Shown piece by piece: positions 35,914-44,766 of a stretch of DNA of 64,000 bases; the stretch's first letter is position 1, and each line of letters opens with the position of its first letter. Under the pieces are notes generated by a model. That model worked only from the letters and a program-made list of their open reading frames with translations. It did no database searches and was not told the origin of the DNA. This stretch comes from Neorhizobium tomejilense (GTDB taxonomy: Bacteria; Pseudomonadota; Alphaproteobacteria; Rhizobiales; Rhizobiaceae). The DNA is taken from contig PVBG01000008.1 in assembly GCA_002968845.1 (NCBI GenBank), forward strand, positions 62,001 to 126,000, given 5' to 3'. Made by a program: the position numbers and the translations under genes.

Positions 35914-38414
35914 ATGCGACGACCTCGGTTGCCGGCGGCGATCAGGCCGAACCGAAGGGAGGGCTGAGCCCCCGTTCGACGCGGGTGATGAACCTCGCCC
36001 GCTTCGTGACGCAGGCGATGCGCCGCGAGCCACAGGGTATTGCCCTGGTCTGGGCCGAAAAGACCTGGACCTGGGAGGAGTTCGAGGCGCGCATCGACGC
36101 GATGGCGGCAGCGCTGCAGCAGCGCTTCGGGGTGGCAAAGGGCGACCGCATCCTGGTCCAGTCACAGAACTGCAACCAGATGTTCGAGAGCATGTTCGCC
36201 TGTTTCCGGATCGGCGCCGTCTGGGTGCCGACCAATTTCCGGCAGACGCCGGAAGAGGTCGCCTATCTCGCCAAGGCGAGCGGCGCGACCGGCCTGATCT
36301 GCAACGCCTCGTTTCTGGATCACGCCCGGGTGGTGCGGGAGAACAATCCGGAGATCGGTTTCGTTATTGCCATAGGCGAAGCGGATTTCGGGCCGTCCTA
36401 TGATGCCGTTGTCGAAGAGTTCGGCGGCAGAAAACCGGCCGAAGCGCGGGTCGAGCGCGACGATCCCTGCTGGTTCTTCTTCACGTCGGGCACGACCGGT
36501 CGGCCGAAGGCGGCGGTGCTGACCCACGGACAGATGGCCTTCGTGATCAATAACCATCTCTGCGACCTGATGCCCGGCGTGACCTCCGCCGATGCGGCGC
36601 TGGTCGTTGCGCCGCTCTCGCATGGCGCGGGCGTGCATCAGCTCACCCAGGTGGCGCATGGGGTGAAAACCATCCTGCTGCCGACCGAAAAGTTCGATAT
36701 CGACGCCGCTTGGGCGCTGATCGAAAAGTGGCGCGTGTCGACGATGTTCACCGTGCCGACCATCCTGAAGCTGCTGGTCGAGCATCCGGCTGCCGAGAAA
36801 TACGACCACTCCTCGCTCCGCTACGTCATCTATGCCGGCGCACCGATGTATCGCGAGGATCAGAAGCGAGCGCTGAAGAGCCTCGGGCCGGTGATCGTGC
36901 AATATTTCGGGCTCGGCGAGGTGACGGGGGCGATCACCGTCCTGCCGCCGGCGCTGCATTCGGCCGAGGACGGCGAAGCCGCCAGGATCGGGACCTGCGG
37001 CATGGAGCGTACCGGCATGCAGGTGTCGATCCAGAACGATGCGGGCGAAGAGGTCGGGCCTTACGAGACCGGCGAGATCTGCTGCGTCGGTCCGGCCGTC
37101 TTTGCTGGCTACTACGACAATCCGGAGGCCAACGAGAAGGCGTTCCGCAACGGCTGGTTCCGCACCGGCGATCTCGGCCACATGGATGCGGAGGGTTTCC
37201 TCTACATCACCGGCCGCGCCTCGGACATGTATATTTCCGGCGGCTCGAACGTCTATCCGCGGGAGATCGAGGAGAAACTTCTCACCCATCCGGCAATCAG
37301 CGAGGTGGCCGTGCTCGGCGTGCCCGATCCGCTCTGGGGCGAAGTCGGCATCGCCGTCTGCGTCGCCAAGCCAGGTTCGGCGGTGACCGAGAAGGACCTG
37401 TTCGCCTTCATCGACGGCAGGATGTCCCGGTACAAGATGCCGAAGCGCTTCATCTTCTGGGATGCGCTGCCGAAATCCGCCTATGGCAAGATCACCAAGA
37501 AAATGATCCGCGAAGAGCTGCACGCGCGTGGCGAGTTTGACAGTAAGCCGGCTAATGACCTGCCGGGACTGCGCCAACTCAGGCATCCGGGCCCCGTCGC
37601 TCCGATCAGGCGAGAGGTGGTGCGGACCGCCCTGAAGCCGGTCGAGGGTGTGCTGCGGCCCGGCGAGGTCTTTATGGCCGAGGTGGCGCGCATCTTCGCT
37701 GAGGCCGGCTGCAAGGGTGGTTTCCTCAATATCGAAGGTGGGGCCTGCGATCCGTTCCGTTATGTCCTGCCGGCCTTCTCACCGGACGAGGATCATGCTG
37801 CCTGGTATAGCGCGACCTTCGCGCCGGAGGCGGGCGGCAGGTTTTTGGCGGCGACCGCCATGGTCGGCGAACGGGACGGGGCGCCGTTCCTGCATTGCCA
37901 CGGCATCTGGGATACCGGCGAAGGGGCTTTGCGCATGGGGCATGTGCTGCCCTTCGACAGCATCGTCAGCCGGCCGATCGCGGTCAAAGGTTATGGCAGC
38001 GCCACCGCGACCTTCTCGTCCATCCCCGATCCGGAAACGAATTTCACGCTGTTTTCCGCCAAGGGCGAAAGCGGCGAGGGCAACGGCATCCTGCTGCGGG
38101 TACGCCCGAACGAGGATGTCGGGATGGCGATCGAAGACGTCTGTCGGGAGCATGGCATAGAGAACGCCCGCATCTACGGCATCGGCAGCATCAACGAGCC
38201 CGTGTTCGAGGATGGACGTCGCGTGGTCTGCCTCGCGACCGAGATCGCCATCGAGAGCGGCGTGCTCGAAAACACGCCGAATGGGCTCCGCGCTTCGATC
38301 GATGCTGCGGTCGTGGATACGGACGGCGTGATCTATCACGGCCGGCTGGCGCGCGGAGACAATCCGGTCGGCGTCACTTTCGAACTGGTCATAATCGACA
38401 ACCGGGAGAGCTGA
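35910..38414 (+). CDS. Acyl-CoA synthetase fused to PPC/DUF296-like domains
   Basis: An 834-residue fusion. Residues about 20-535 are an AMP-forming acyl-CoA ligase: P-loop FTSGTTGRPKAAVLTH near 190, GLGEVTGAITVLPP, WFRTGDLGHMD, and the C-terminal lysine in SAYGKITKKM near 525. After a linker, residues about 570-705 resemble a PPC/DUF296 domain with FLHCHGIWD near 660 and GALRMGHVLPF. Residues about 705-834 look like a second, weaker copy (RIYGIGSINEP; IYHGRLARGDNPVGVTFEL). The ligase would activate the TRAP-imported acid. The PPC part may bind a metal or ligand; its role here is unknown. I see no frameshift at the junction. Confidence 0.85.
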   Translation: MNATTSVAGGDQAEPKGGLSPRSTRVMNLARFVTQAMRREPQGIALVWAEKTWTWEEFEARIDAMAAALQQRFGVAKGDRILVQSQNCNQMFESMFACFRIGAVWVPTNFRQTPEEVAYLAKASGATGLICNASFLDHARVVRENNPEIGFVIAIGEADFGPSYDAVVEEFGGRKPAEARVERDDPCWFFFTSGTTGRPKAAVLTHGQMAFVINNHLCDLMPGVTSADAALVVAPLSHGAGVHQLTQVAHGVKTILLPTEKFDIDAAWALIEKWRVSTMFTVPTILKLLVEHPAAEKYDHSSLRYVIYAGAPMYREDQKRALKSLGPVIVQYFGLGEVTGAITVLPPALHSAEDGEAARIGTCGMERTGMQVSIQNDAGEEVGPYETGEICCVGPAVFAGYYDNPEANEKAFRNGWFRTGDLGHMDAEGFLYITGRASDMYISGGSNVYPREIEEKLLTHPAISEVAVLGVPDPLWGEVGIAVCVAKPGSAVTEKDLFAFIDGRMSRYKMPKRFIFWDALPKSAYGKITKKMIREELHARGEFDSKPANDLPGLRQLRHPGPVAPIRREVVRTALKPVEGVLRPGEVFMAEVARIFAEAGCKGGFLNIEGGACDPFRYVLPAFSPDEDHAAWYSATFAPEAGGRFLAATAMVGERDGAPFLHCHGIWDTGEGALRMGHVLPFDSIVSRPIAVKGYGSATATFSSIPDPETNFTLFSAKGESGEGNGILLRVRPNEDVGMAIEDVCREHGIENARIYGIGSINEPVFEDGRRVVCLATEIAIESGVLENTPNGLRASIDAAVVDTDGVIYHGRLARGDNPVGVTFELVIIDNRES

Positions 38415-38416
38415 AC

Positions 38417-39166
38417 ATGCGCAGCGTCGTCGTCACAGGTGCGGGATCGGGTATCGGCCTTTCGACGACGGAGCTTCTCATCGAAGCCGGCTGGCATGTG
38501 CTGGCTGCAGACCGCGACGTCGCGGCACTCGAACGGCTGATGGAGCGGCTCGGTAATCGGTCCGGTCTCCTCACTACCGTTCTTCTCGATATCACCGATG
38601 AGAAGGCGATCGCCGAACTCGCTGATCGCTGCCAGGCTCTTCAAAACCCGCTGCAGGCATTGGTCAACAGCGCGGGCATCGGTTCGAACGTCCGTTTCGC
38701 CGATACCACGACCGATCAGTTGCGGCGGATCTACGAGGTCAATGTCGTCGGCGCGTTTGCGCTGTCGCAGGCGCTGGCGCCGATCATGCGGGAAAATGGC
38801 GGCGGGTCGATCGTTCACATCGCCTCGGTCTCCGGCATCAAGGGCAATCTCGGCCGTTCCGCCTATGGCGCCTCGAAGGGCGCGCTGGTGACGCTCACCA
38901 AGATCATGGCGGTCGAACTCGCGAACGACCTGATCCGCGTCAACGCGATTGCGCCGGGTCCGATCGAGACGCCAATGGTCAAGGAAAACCACACCGCCGC
39001 GACACGCGAGGAGTGGAAACGCACCGTGCCGATGCGCCGCTACGGGCGGCCGGAGGAGATCGCCACGGCCATTGCCTTTCTCGTCGACGAACGTCAGTCC
39101 TCCTATGTCACCGGCCAAATCCTCGCCGTCGACGGCGGATTTACGGCTGCCGGGCTGATGGCCTGA
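38417..39166 (+). CDS. Short-chain dehydrogenase/reductase
   Basis: A 249-residue classical SDR. The cofactor site is VVVTGAGSGIGLSTTELL, with NSAG (about 86-89), Ser in IASVSG, YGASKGAL for the Tyr/Lys pair, and TGQILAVDGGF at the end. The ATG at 38417, two bases after the ligase stop and behind GGGAGAG, makes it the last gene of the TRAP-IclR-thiolase-ligase unit. A 3-hydroxyacyl or alcohol dehydrogenase step in that pathway is likely. No clear terminator follows. Confidence 0.9.
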   Translation: MRSVVVTGAGSGIGLSTTELLIEAGWHVLAADRDVAALERLMERLGNRSGLLTTVLLDITDEKAIAELADRCQALQNPLQALVNSAGIGSNVRFADTTTDQLRRIYEVNVVGAFALSQALAPIMRENGGGSIVHIASVSGIKGNLGRSAYGASKGALVTLTKIMAVELANDLIRVNAIAPGPIETPMVKENHTAATREEWKRTVPMRRYGRPEEIATAIAFLVDERQSSYVTGQILAVDGGFTAAGLMA

Positions 39167-39302
39167 TCCGTTCCGGCACGACGTTCGTCATATGACAATC
39201 TCTTCATGAAAATAGGCAGCCCGACGCATCGACGCTCGTTGACAAGTCACGGGATAGATTAGAAAACTGCCAGCTTCCGACGGCAGCCACGGGGGGACTT
39301 CC

Positions 39303-42300
39303 ATGTCTAGGCGCGCGTTTTTCGGCTTTCTCGCTCTCATCGTTTCCGCATTCGCTTTCGCCTCGCCACTGACGGCGGCCGACCGGCGGATCGAAAGCAC
39401 TCCGAACAGCGATTATCTCGGCTTCGATCTCAGAACCGTGAAGAATGTCAGCCAGCCCCAATGCGAGGCGGCCTGCATCGGCGACAATGCCTGCAAGGCT
39501 TTCACGTATAACGAGAAAGCCAAGTGGTGCTTCCTCAAGTCGGACTACAGCCAGCTCAACCCGTTCCAGGGCGCAACAGCCGGCAAGATCGTCGTAACGG
39601 CGATCGAACCGGATATTGGCGCTCCGCCGAAACTGTCCTTCCTCTCGGAAGAGGTTCTCCAGCAGGCGCGTGATCAGAAGGATGGCCTGACGCTCGGCGA
39701 CAACCAGCAGGGTTACGGCGTCGAAAGCCTCAAGACGATCGCCCAGGGTCAGCTGCTCGCCGGCAATGTCGATACGGCGATCTACAATTTCAAAGGCGCG
39801 CTCTCGATCATCCCCGATGATGGCGCGCTGTGGATCGAGCTTGCGCGCGCTGCCGGCACCGCCAAGAACAACGGCACTGCCGATGGCGAAGGCACCCTTG
39901 CCGCGGTCAACGGCTACCAGCTTTCGCGCACGACGCAGACCCGGGCGGATGCGCTGGCGGTTCTCGGGGCTGCGCTTGCCAAGCAGCAGAATTATCGCGC
40001 GGCACTCAATGCCTACAAGGCAAGCCTTGCGCTGGTGAACGCCCGCACCGTGCAGGCCGCCTATAACGACCTGCGCGAACGCCAGGGTTTCCGCATGACC
40101 GGCAACACGGTCGATGCCGACAGCGCCAACCCGCGCGTCTGCGTTCAGTTCTCCGAACCGCTGGTGAAGATCGGCGTCGACTACGCGCCCTTCGTCGTGC
40201 TCAACGGGCAGGCGCCGAAGGCGATGGAAGCCAAGGGCAACCAGATCTGCGTCGAAGGCCTAACCCATGGCCAGCGCTACAAGCTGTCGCTGCGCCGGGG
40301 CCTGCCGTCTTCCGTCGAAGAGCCGCTTGTTGCCCAGGTCGATATCGACATCTACGTCAAGGACCGCTCGGCGTCCGTGCGGTTCACCGGCGACAGTTTC
40401 GTACTGCCCTCGACCGCGCGCCGCGGCATTCCGATCGTCTCGGTCAATACCGAAAAGGCCAATCTGAAGCTCTACAGAGTGGGCGACCGCAGCATCGCGG
40501 CACTGCTCGCCAATTCGCAATTCCTGACCCAGATGGACGGCTATAACGCCACCCAGATCGAGGAGCAGAGCGGCGAACTGGTCTGGCAGGGCACGATCGA
40601 TATCGCCCAGGACCTCAACAAGGACGTGGTGACGAGCTTCCCGGTCGACGAAGCCCTGCCGACCCGCAAGCCCGGCGTCTACATGCTGACGGCGGCCGCC
40701 GCCAATGCGACGAGCCAGGAATACGATACCAAGGCGACGCAATGGTTCGTGGTGTCCGATATCGGGCTCACCACCTATGCCGGCACGGATGGCCTCAACG
40801 TCTTCGCACGCTCGCTCGGCAGCGCCAAGCCGATGGCAGGTGTCGATCTGCAGCTGCTCGCCAAGAACAACGAAATCCTCGGCACGGCGAAGACCGATGC
40901 GGACGGCCGCGCGGTGTTCACCGCCGGCCTGATGCGCGGCACGGCGGCGATGGTGCCGGCGGTGCTGGCGGCCCAGAACAACGGCCAGGACTATGTCTTC
41001 CTCGACATGGCCCGTGCCGGATTCGATCTGTCCGACCGTGGCGTGACGGGCCGCCCCGCACCCGGCGCGATCGACATCCTGCCCTGGACGGAACGCGGCA
41101 TCTATCGCCCCGGCGAAACCGTGCATGCCTCGGCGCTTGCCCGCAACATCGACGCGACGGCGATCGAGAACCTGCCGCTCACCTTCGTCTTCCTGCGCCC
41201 GGATGGCGTCGAGGATCGGCGGATGGTCAGGAACGGCTCGCTCGGCGGTTATGCGCTCGACCTGCCGCTGCTGGCCACCTCGATGCGCGGCACCTGGACG
41301 ATGCAGATCTTCACCGATCCCAAGGGCTCGGCGATCGGCGAAAAGACCTTCCTCGTCGACGATTTCGTGCCGGATCGCATCGAATTCGACATGACTAGCG
41401 ACGCCAAGGAGATCGCGGTCGGGGCACCGGTGCCGGTCAATATCGACGGCCGATATCTCTATGGCGCGCCGGCAGCCGGCCTCAATCTCGAAGGCGAGAT
41501 CGCGCTGAAGACGACGCGCGAAAATCCGGCTTTCCCGGGCTATCAGTTCGGCCTCGTCGATGAAGAGGCGAGCGAAGCGGTTCGCATTCCGCTGGAGGCG
41601 CTCGAACCGCTCGACGACGACGGCAAGGCGACATTCGACGCGACCGTTTCCGAAGCGCCTTCCACGACGCAGCTTGTCAACGCCGATATCGTGGTGCGCA
41701 TGCAGGAGGCGGGCGGCCGGGCCATCGAGCGTTCGATCACCCTTCCGGTCAAGGCGGAAGGTGCCCGGATCGGCATCAAGCCGGAATTCTCCGGCGATCT
41801 CGGCGAAAACTCGGTCGGCAATTTCACCGTGATCATGGTGGACGCGGCCGGCAAGAAACAGGCGGTGCAGAACCTGCCCTGGAAACTGATCAAGATCGAC
41901 CGCGATTATCAATGGTATCGCGACGGCTCGTCCTGGCGGTATGAGCCGGTGACCCGCACCAGCCAGGTTGCCAACGGCATGGTGAATGTCACGGCCGATG
42001 GCGGCAAGGTTTCCGTTCCGGTCAACTGGGGCCGTTACCGGCTCGAAGTCGAAACCGCCGATATCGGTGGGCCGACGTCGAGCGTCGAGTTCGATGCCGG
42101 CTGGTTCGTGGCCGCGACCTCGACCGAAACCCCGGACGCGCTCGAAATCGCGCTGGACAAGCAGAGCTACAAGGTCGGCGAGACGGCCAAGCTCAAGATC
42201 TCGTCGCGTTACGCCGGCGAGCTGATGATCACGTCGGGTTCCGAGAGCCTGATTGCGGTCAAGACCGCGAGCATCGGCGCGAATGGCGGCAAGGTGGAAA

Positions 42301-44750
42301 TCCCCGTCACCGCGGCCTGGGGTGCCGGTTCCTACGTCACCGCGACGCTTTATCGTCCGGGCCAGGCGCAGGAAAGCCGCATGCCGATGCGCGCCATCGG
42401 CATCACCTGGCTGAAGGTCGATCCGGAAAACCGCGATCTGCAGGTATCGATCACGGCGCCGGAAAAAACGCTGCCGCGCCAGCCACTGAATATCTCGCTG
42501 CAGGTCGCCGGAGCGGGCGCCAACGAGGACGCCTATGTCACCGTCGCGGCGGTGGACGTCGGCATCCTCAATCTCACGCGTTACCAGCCTCCGGCACCGG
42601 ATGACTGGTATTTCGGCCAGCGCCGCCTCGGCCTCGAAATCCGCGACCTCTATGGTCGCCTGATCGACGGCTCGCTCGGCGCCACCGGGCGGCTGCGCAC
42701 GGGCGGCGACGGCGGCAGCGCGGCGCTGCAGTCGAGCCCGCCGAAGGAAAAGCTGATCGCCTTCTTCTCCGGTCCGCTGAAGCTCGACGCTGAGGGCAAG
42801 GCAAATGTCTCCTTCGACATTCCGCAGTTCAACGGCACGGCGCGTGTCATGGCGGTCGCCTGGTCGAAGACCGGCGTCGGGCATGGCGTCAAGGACGTGG
42901 TAATCCGCGATCCGGTCGTGATCACCGCCAGCCTGCCGCGCTTCCTGGCGCCTGGCGACCAGACCAATCTCAGGCTCGACATCGCCAATACCGATGCGCC
43001 AGCCGGCGACTACCAGCTCGCCATCACCACCAACAAGCCGGTTTCCGTCGACCAGAAGGGGACCGGAAAGATAACGCTGGCCGCCGGCGGCAAGTCGGAT
43101 GTCACGCTTGCGCTTCGCGGTGTGGAACCGGGCGACGGGTCGATCCTGGTCCGCCTTTCGAATGCGTCGGGCATGTCGCTGGATCAGGTGCTCGATATTC
43201 CGGTGCGGCCGGCGGCCATGCCGATCACCCAGCAGCGGCTTGTCCAGCTGAAGCCGGGCGCCAGCGTGACCGTCGATGCCAACCTGCTTGCCGACAGCAT
43301 TCTGCCGGGTGCCTCGGTCAGCGTGAATGTCAGCCGCTCGACCGCCTTCGACATTCCGGCGCTGCTGATGAGCCTCAGCCGTTATCCCTATGGCTGCGCG
43401 GAACAGACGACCAGCCGCGCCCTGCCGCTTCTCTATCTCAGCCAGATGGCGGTGCAGAACGGCCTTGCCGACGATACGGAGGTCAAGAAGCGGGTCCAGG
43501 ATGCGATCTATCGCGTGCTCTCCTACCAGTCCTCGGCCGGAAGTTTCGGCCTCTGGGGTCCGGGCGGCGGCGACCTGTGGCTCGATTCCTACGTGAGCGA
43601 CTTCCTCAGCCGGGCCCGCGAGCAGGGCTACGACGTGCCCGAACAGGCGCTCGTCCAGGCTCTCGACAGCCTGCAGAACTCGCTCGGCTTCACCAACAAC
43701 GTCAAGGATCAGGGCAACGAGATCGCCTATGCGCTCTATGTGCTCGCCCGCAACCGCAAGGCCGCGATCAGCGACCTGCGTTATTACGCCGATACGATGC
43801 TGAACGACTTCCCGACGCCGCTCGCCAAGGCCCATATCGCCGCGGCGCTGGCGCTTTATGGCGATGCGCAGCGGTCAAAGAACATCTTTGCAGCCTCGCT
43901 GCAGATGTCGGAAGCAGCGCAGATCCAAAGGGTCAGCCTGTCGCGTTCGGACTACGGTTCGTCCTTGCGTGACGGTGCCGCGGTTCTGGCGCTCGCCGCC
44001 GAAAGCCGGCCGGTGCCGCCGATCGTTCCGGCGCTGGCCACCATCGTCGCCAAGGAATGGGGGCAGAAGAAATATACCAGCACCCAGGAACAGACCTGGA
44101 TGCTGCTCGCCGCCCGCGCGCTGCAGAACGGTGACGACGGCCTGCGCCTGCAGGTCAACGGTGCCGACCATCGCGGCACGCTGATGTCGCAGATGACCGG
44201 CGATGCGCTGATCGGCCATCCCCTGACCGTCAAGAACAACAGCGCCGATCCGCTGTCTGCCTCGATCACCACGGTCGCGGCACCGGCCCAGCCGCTGCCT
44301 GCCGGCGGCGACGGTTTCCAGATCACCCGCACCTATTACTCGATGGACGGGGAGGAGACGAATGTCAGCGAAGCGCAGCAGAACCAGCGTTATGTGGCGG
44401 TGATCACCATCACCGAGAGCAACAGCTGGCCGTCGCGCATCGTCGTCACCGACCTTCTGCCGGCCGGGTTCGAGATCGACAATCCGAGCATCGTCAACAG
44501 CGCCAGCCTCGCCAATTTCGACTGGATCGAGGAAGTGCAGGCGGCCCATACCGAATTCCGCAACGACCGTTTCGTTGCGGCCTTCGATCGGAGCGCCGGC
44601 GACAACCGCGAGATCACGCTCGCCTATGTGGTCCGTGCCGTGACCCCCGGCGTTTACGATCACCCGGCTGCCCAGGTCGAGGACATGTATCGTCCGCAGT
44701 TCTCGGCCCGTACCGCAATGGGCAAGATGGAGGTGCTTGCCGCCCAGTAA
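39303..44750 (+). CDS. Bacterial alpha-2-macroglobulin with N-terminal PAN/Apple domain
   Basis: A 1815-residue secreted or lipid-anchored-type protease inhibitor. A signal peptide (about 1-26) is followed by a PAN/Apple domain (about 35-100) with cysteines at QPQCEAACIGDNACKAFTY and WCFLKSD. A helical TPR-like segment (about 120-250) and the macroglobulin (MG) domains come next. The thioester motif CAEQ is Cys1365-Gln1368 in YGCAEQTTSRALP, so covalent trapping of proteases is possible. The usual partner pbpC follows directly. The pair is thought to protect the cell when the envelope is breached. Confidence 0.92.
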   Translation: MSRRAFFGFLALIVSAFAFASPLTAADRRIESTPNSDYLGFDLRTVKNVSQPQCEAACIGDNACKAFTYNEKAKWCFLKSDYSQLNPFQGATAGKIVVTAIEPDIGAPPKLSFLSEEVLQQARDQKDGLTLGDNQQGYGVESLKTIAQGQLLAGNVDTAIYNFKGALSIIPDDGALWIELARAAGTAKNNGTADGEGTLAAVNGYQLSRTTQTRADALAVLGAALAKQQNYRAALNAYKASLALVNARTVQAAYNDLRERQGFRMTGNTVDADSANPRVCVQFSEPLVKIGVDYAPFVVLNGQAPKAMEAKGNQICVEGLTHGQRYKLSLRRGLPSSVEEPLVAQVDIDIYVKDRSASVRFTGDSFVLPSTARRGIPIVSVNTEKANLKLYRVGDRSIAALLANSQFLTQMDGYNATQIEEQSGELVWQGTIDIAQDLNKDVVTSFPVDEALPTRKPGVYMLTAAAANATSQEYDTKATQWFVVSDIGLTTYAGTDGLNVFARSLGSAKPMAGVDLQLLAKNNEILGTAKTDADGRAVFTAGLMRGTAAMVPAVLAAQNNGQDYVFLDMARAGFDLSDRGVTGRPAPGAIDILPWTERGIYRPGETVHASALARNIDATAIENLPLTFVFLRPDGVEDRRMVRNGSLGGYALDLPLLATSMRGTWTMQIFTDPKGSAIGEKTFLVDDFVPDRIEFDMTSDAKEIAVGAPVPVNIDGRYLYGAPAAGLNLEGEIALKTTRENPAFPGYQFGLVDEEASEAVRIPLEALEPLDDDGKATFDATVSEAPSTTQLVNADIVVRMQEAGGRAIERSITLPVKAEGARIGIKPEFSGDLGENSVGNFTVIMVDAAGKKQAVQNLPWKLIKIDRDYQWYRDGSSWRYEPVTRTSQVANGMVNVTADGGKVSVPVNWGRYRLEVETADIGGPTSSVEFDAGWFVAATSTETPDALEIALDKQSYKVGETAKLKISSRYAGELMITSGSESLIAVKTASIGANGGKVEIPVTAAWGAGSYVTATLYRPGQAQESRMPMRAIGITWLKVDPENRDLQVSITAPEKTLPRQPLNISLQVAGAGANEDAYVTVAAVDVGILNLTRYQPPAPDDWYFGQRRLGLEIRDLYGRLIDGSLGATGRLRTGGDGGSAALQSSPPKEKLIAFFSGPLKLDAEGKANVSFDIPQFNGTARVMAVAWSKTGVGHGVKDVVIRDPVVITASLPRFLAPGDQTNLRLDIANTDAPAGDYQLAITTNKPVSVDQKGTGKITLAAGGKSDVTLALRGVEPGDGSILVRLSNASGMSLDQVLDIPVRPAAMPITQQRLVQLKPGASVTVDANLLADSILPGASVSVNVSRSTAFDIPALLMSLSRYPYGCAEQTTSRALPLLYLSQMAVQNGLADDTEVKKRVQDAIYRVLSYQSSAGSFGLWGPGGGDLWLDSYVSDFLSRAREQGYDVPEQALVQALDSLQNSLGFTNNVKDQGNEIAYALYVLARNRKAAISDLRYYADTMLNDFPTPLAKAHIAAALALYGDAQRSKNIFAASLQMSEAAQIQRVSLSRSDYGSSLRDGAAVLALAAESRPVPPIVPALATIVAKEWGQKKYTSTQEQTWMLLAARALQNGDDGLRLQVNGADHRGTLMSQMTGDALIGHPLTVKNNSADPLSASITTVAAPAQPLPAGGDGFQITRTYYSMDGEETNVSEAQQNQRYVAVITITESNSWPSRIVVTDLLPAGFEIDNPSIVNSASLANFDWIEEVQAAHTEFRNDRFVAAFDRSAGDNREITLAYVVRAVTPGVYDHPAAQVEDMYRPQFSARTAMGKMEVLAAQ

Positions 44751-44766
44751 GCGGCAGCTCGTTCCG

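Noticed and set aside
40260..43835. Antisense frame of about 1190 codons inside the alpha-2-macroglobulin gene
   Set aside because: It is a shadow frame with an Arg/Asp/His-rich translation and no domain; the sense frame is clearly the gene.
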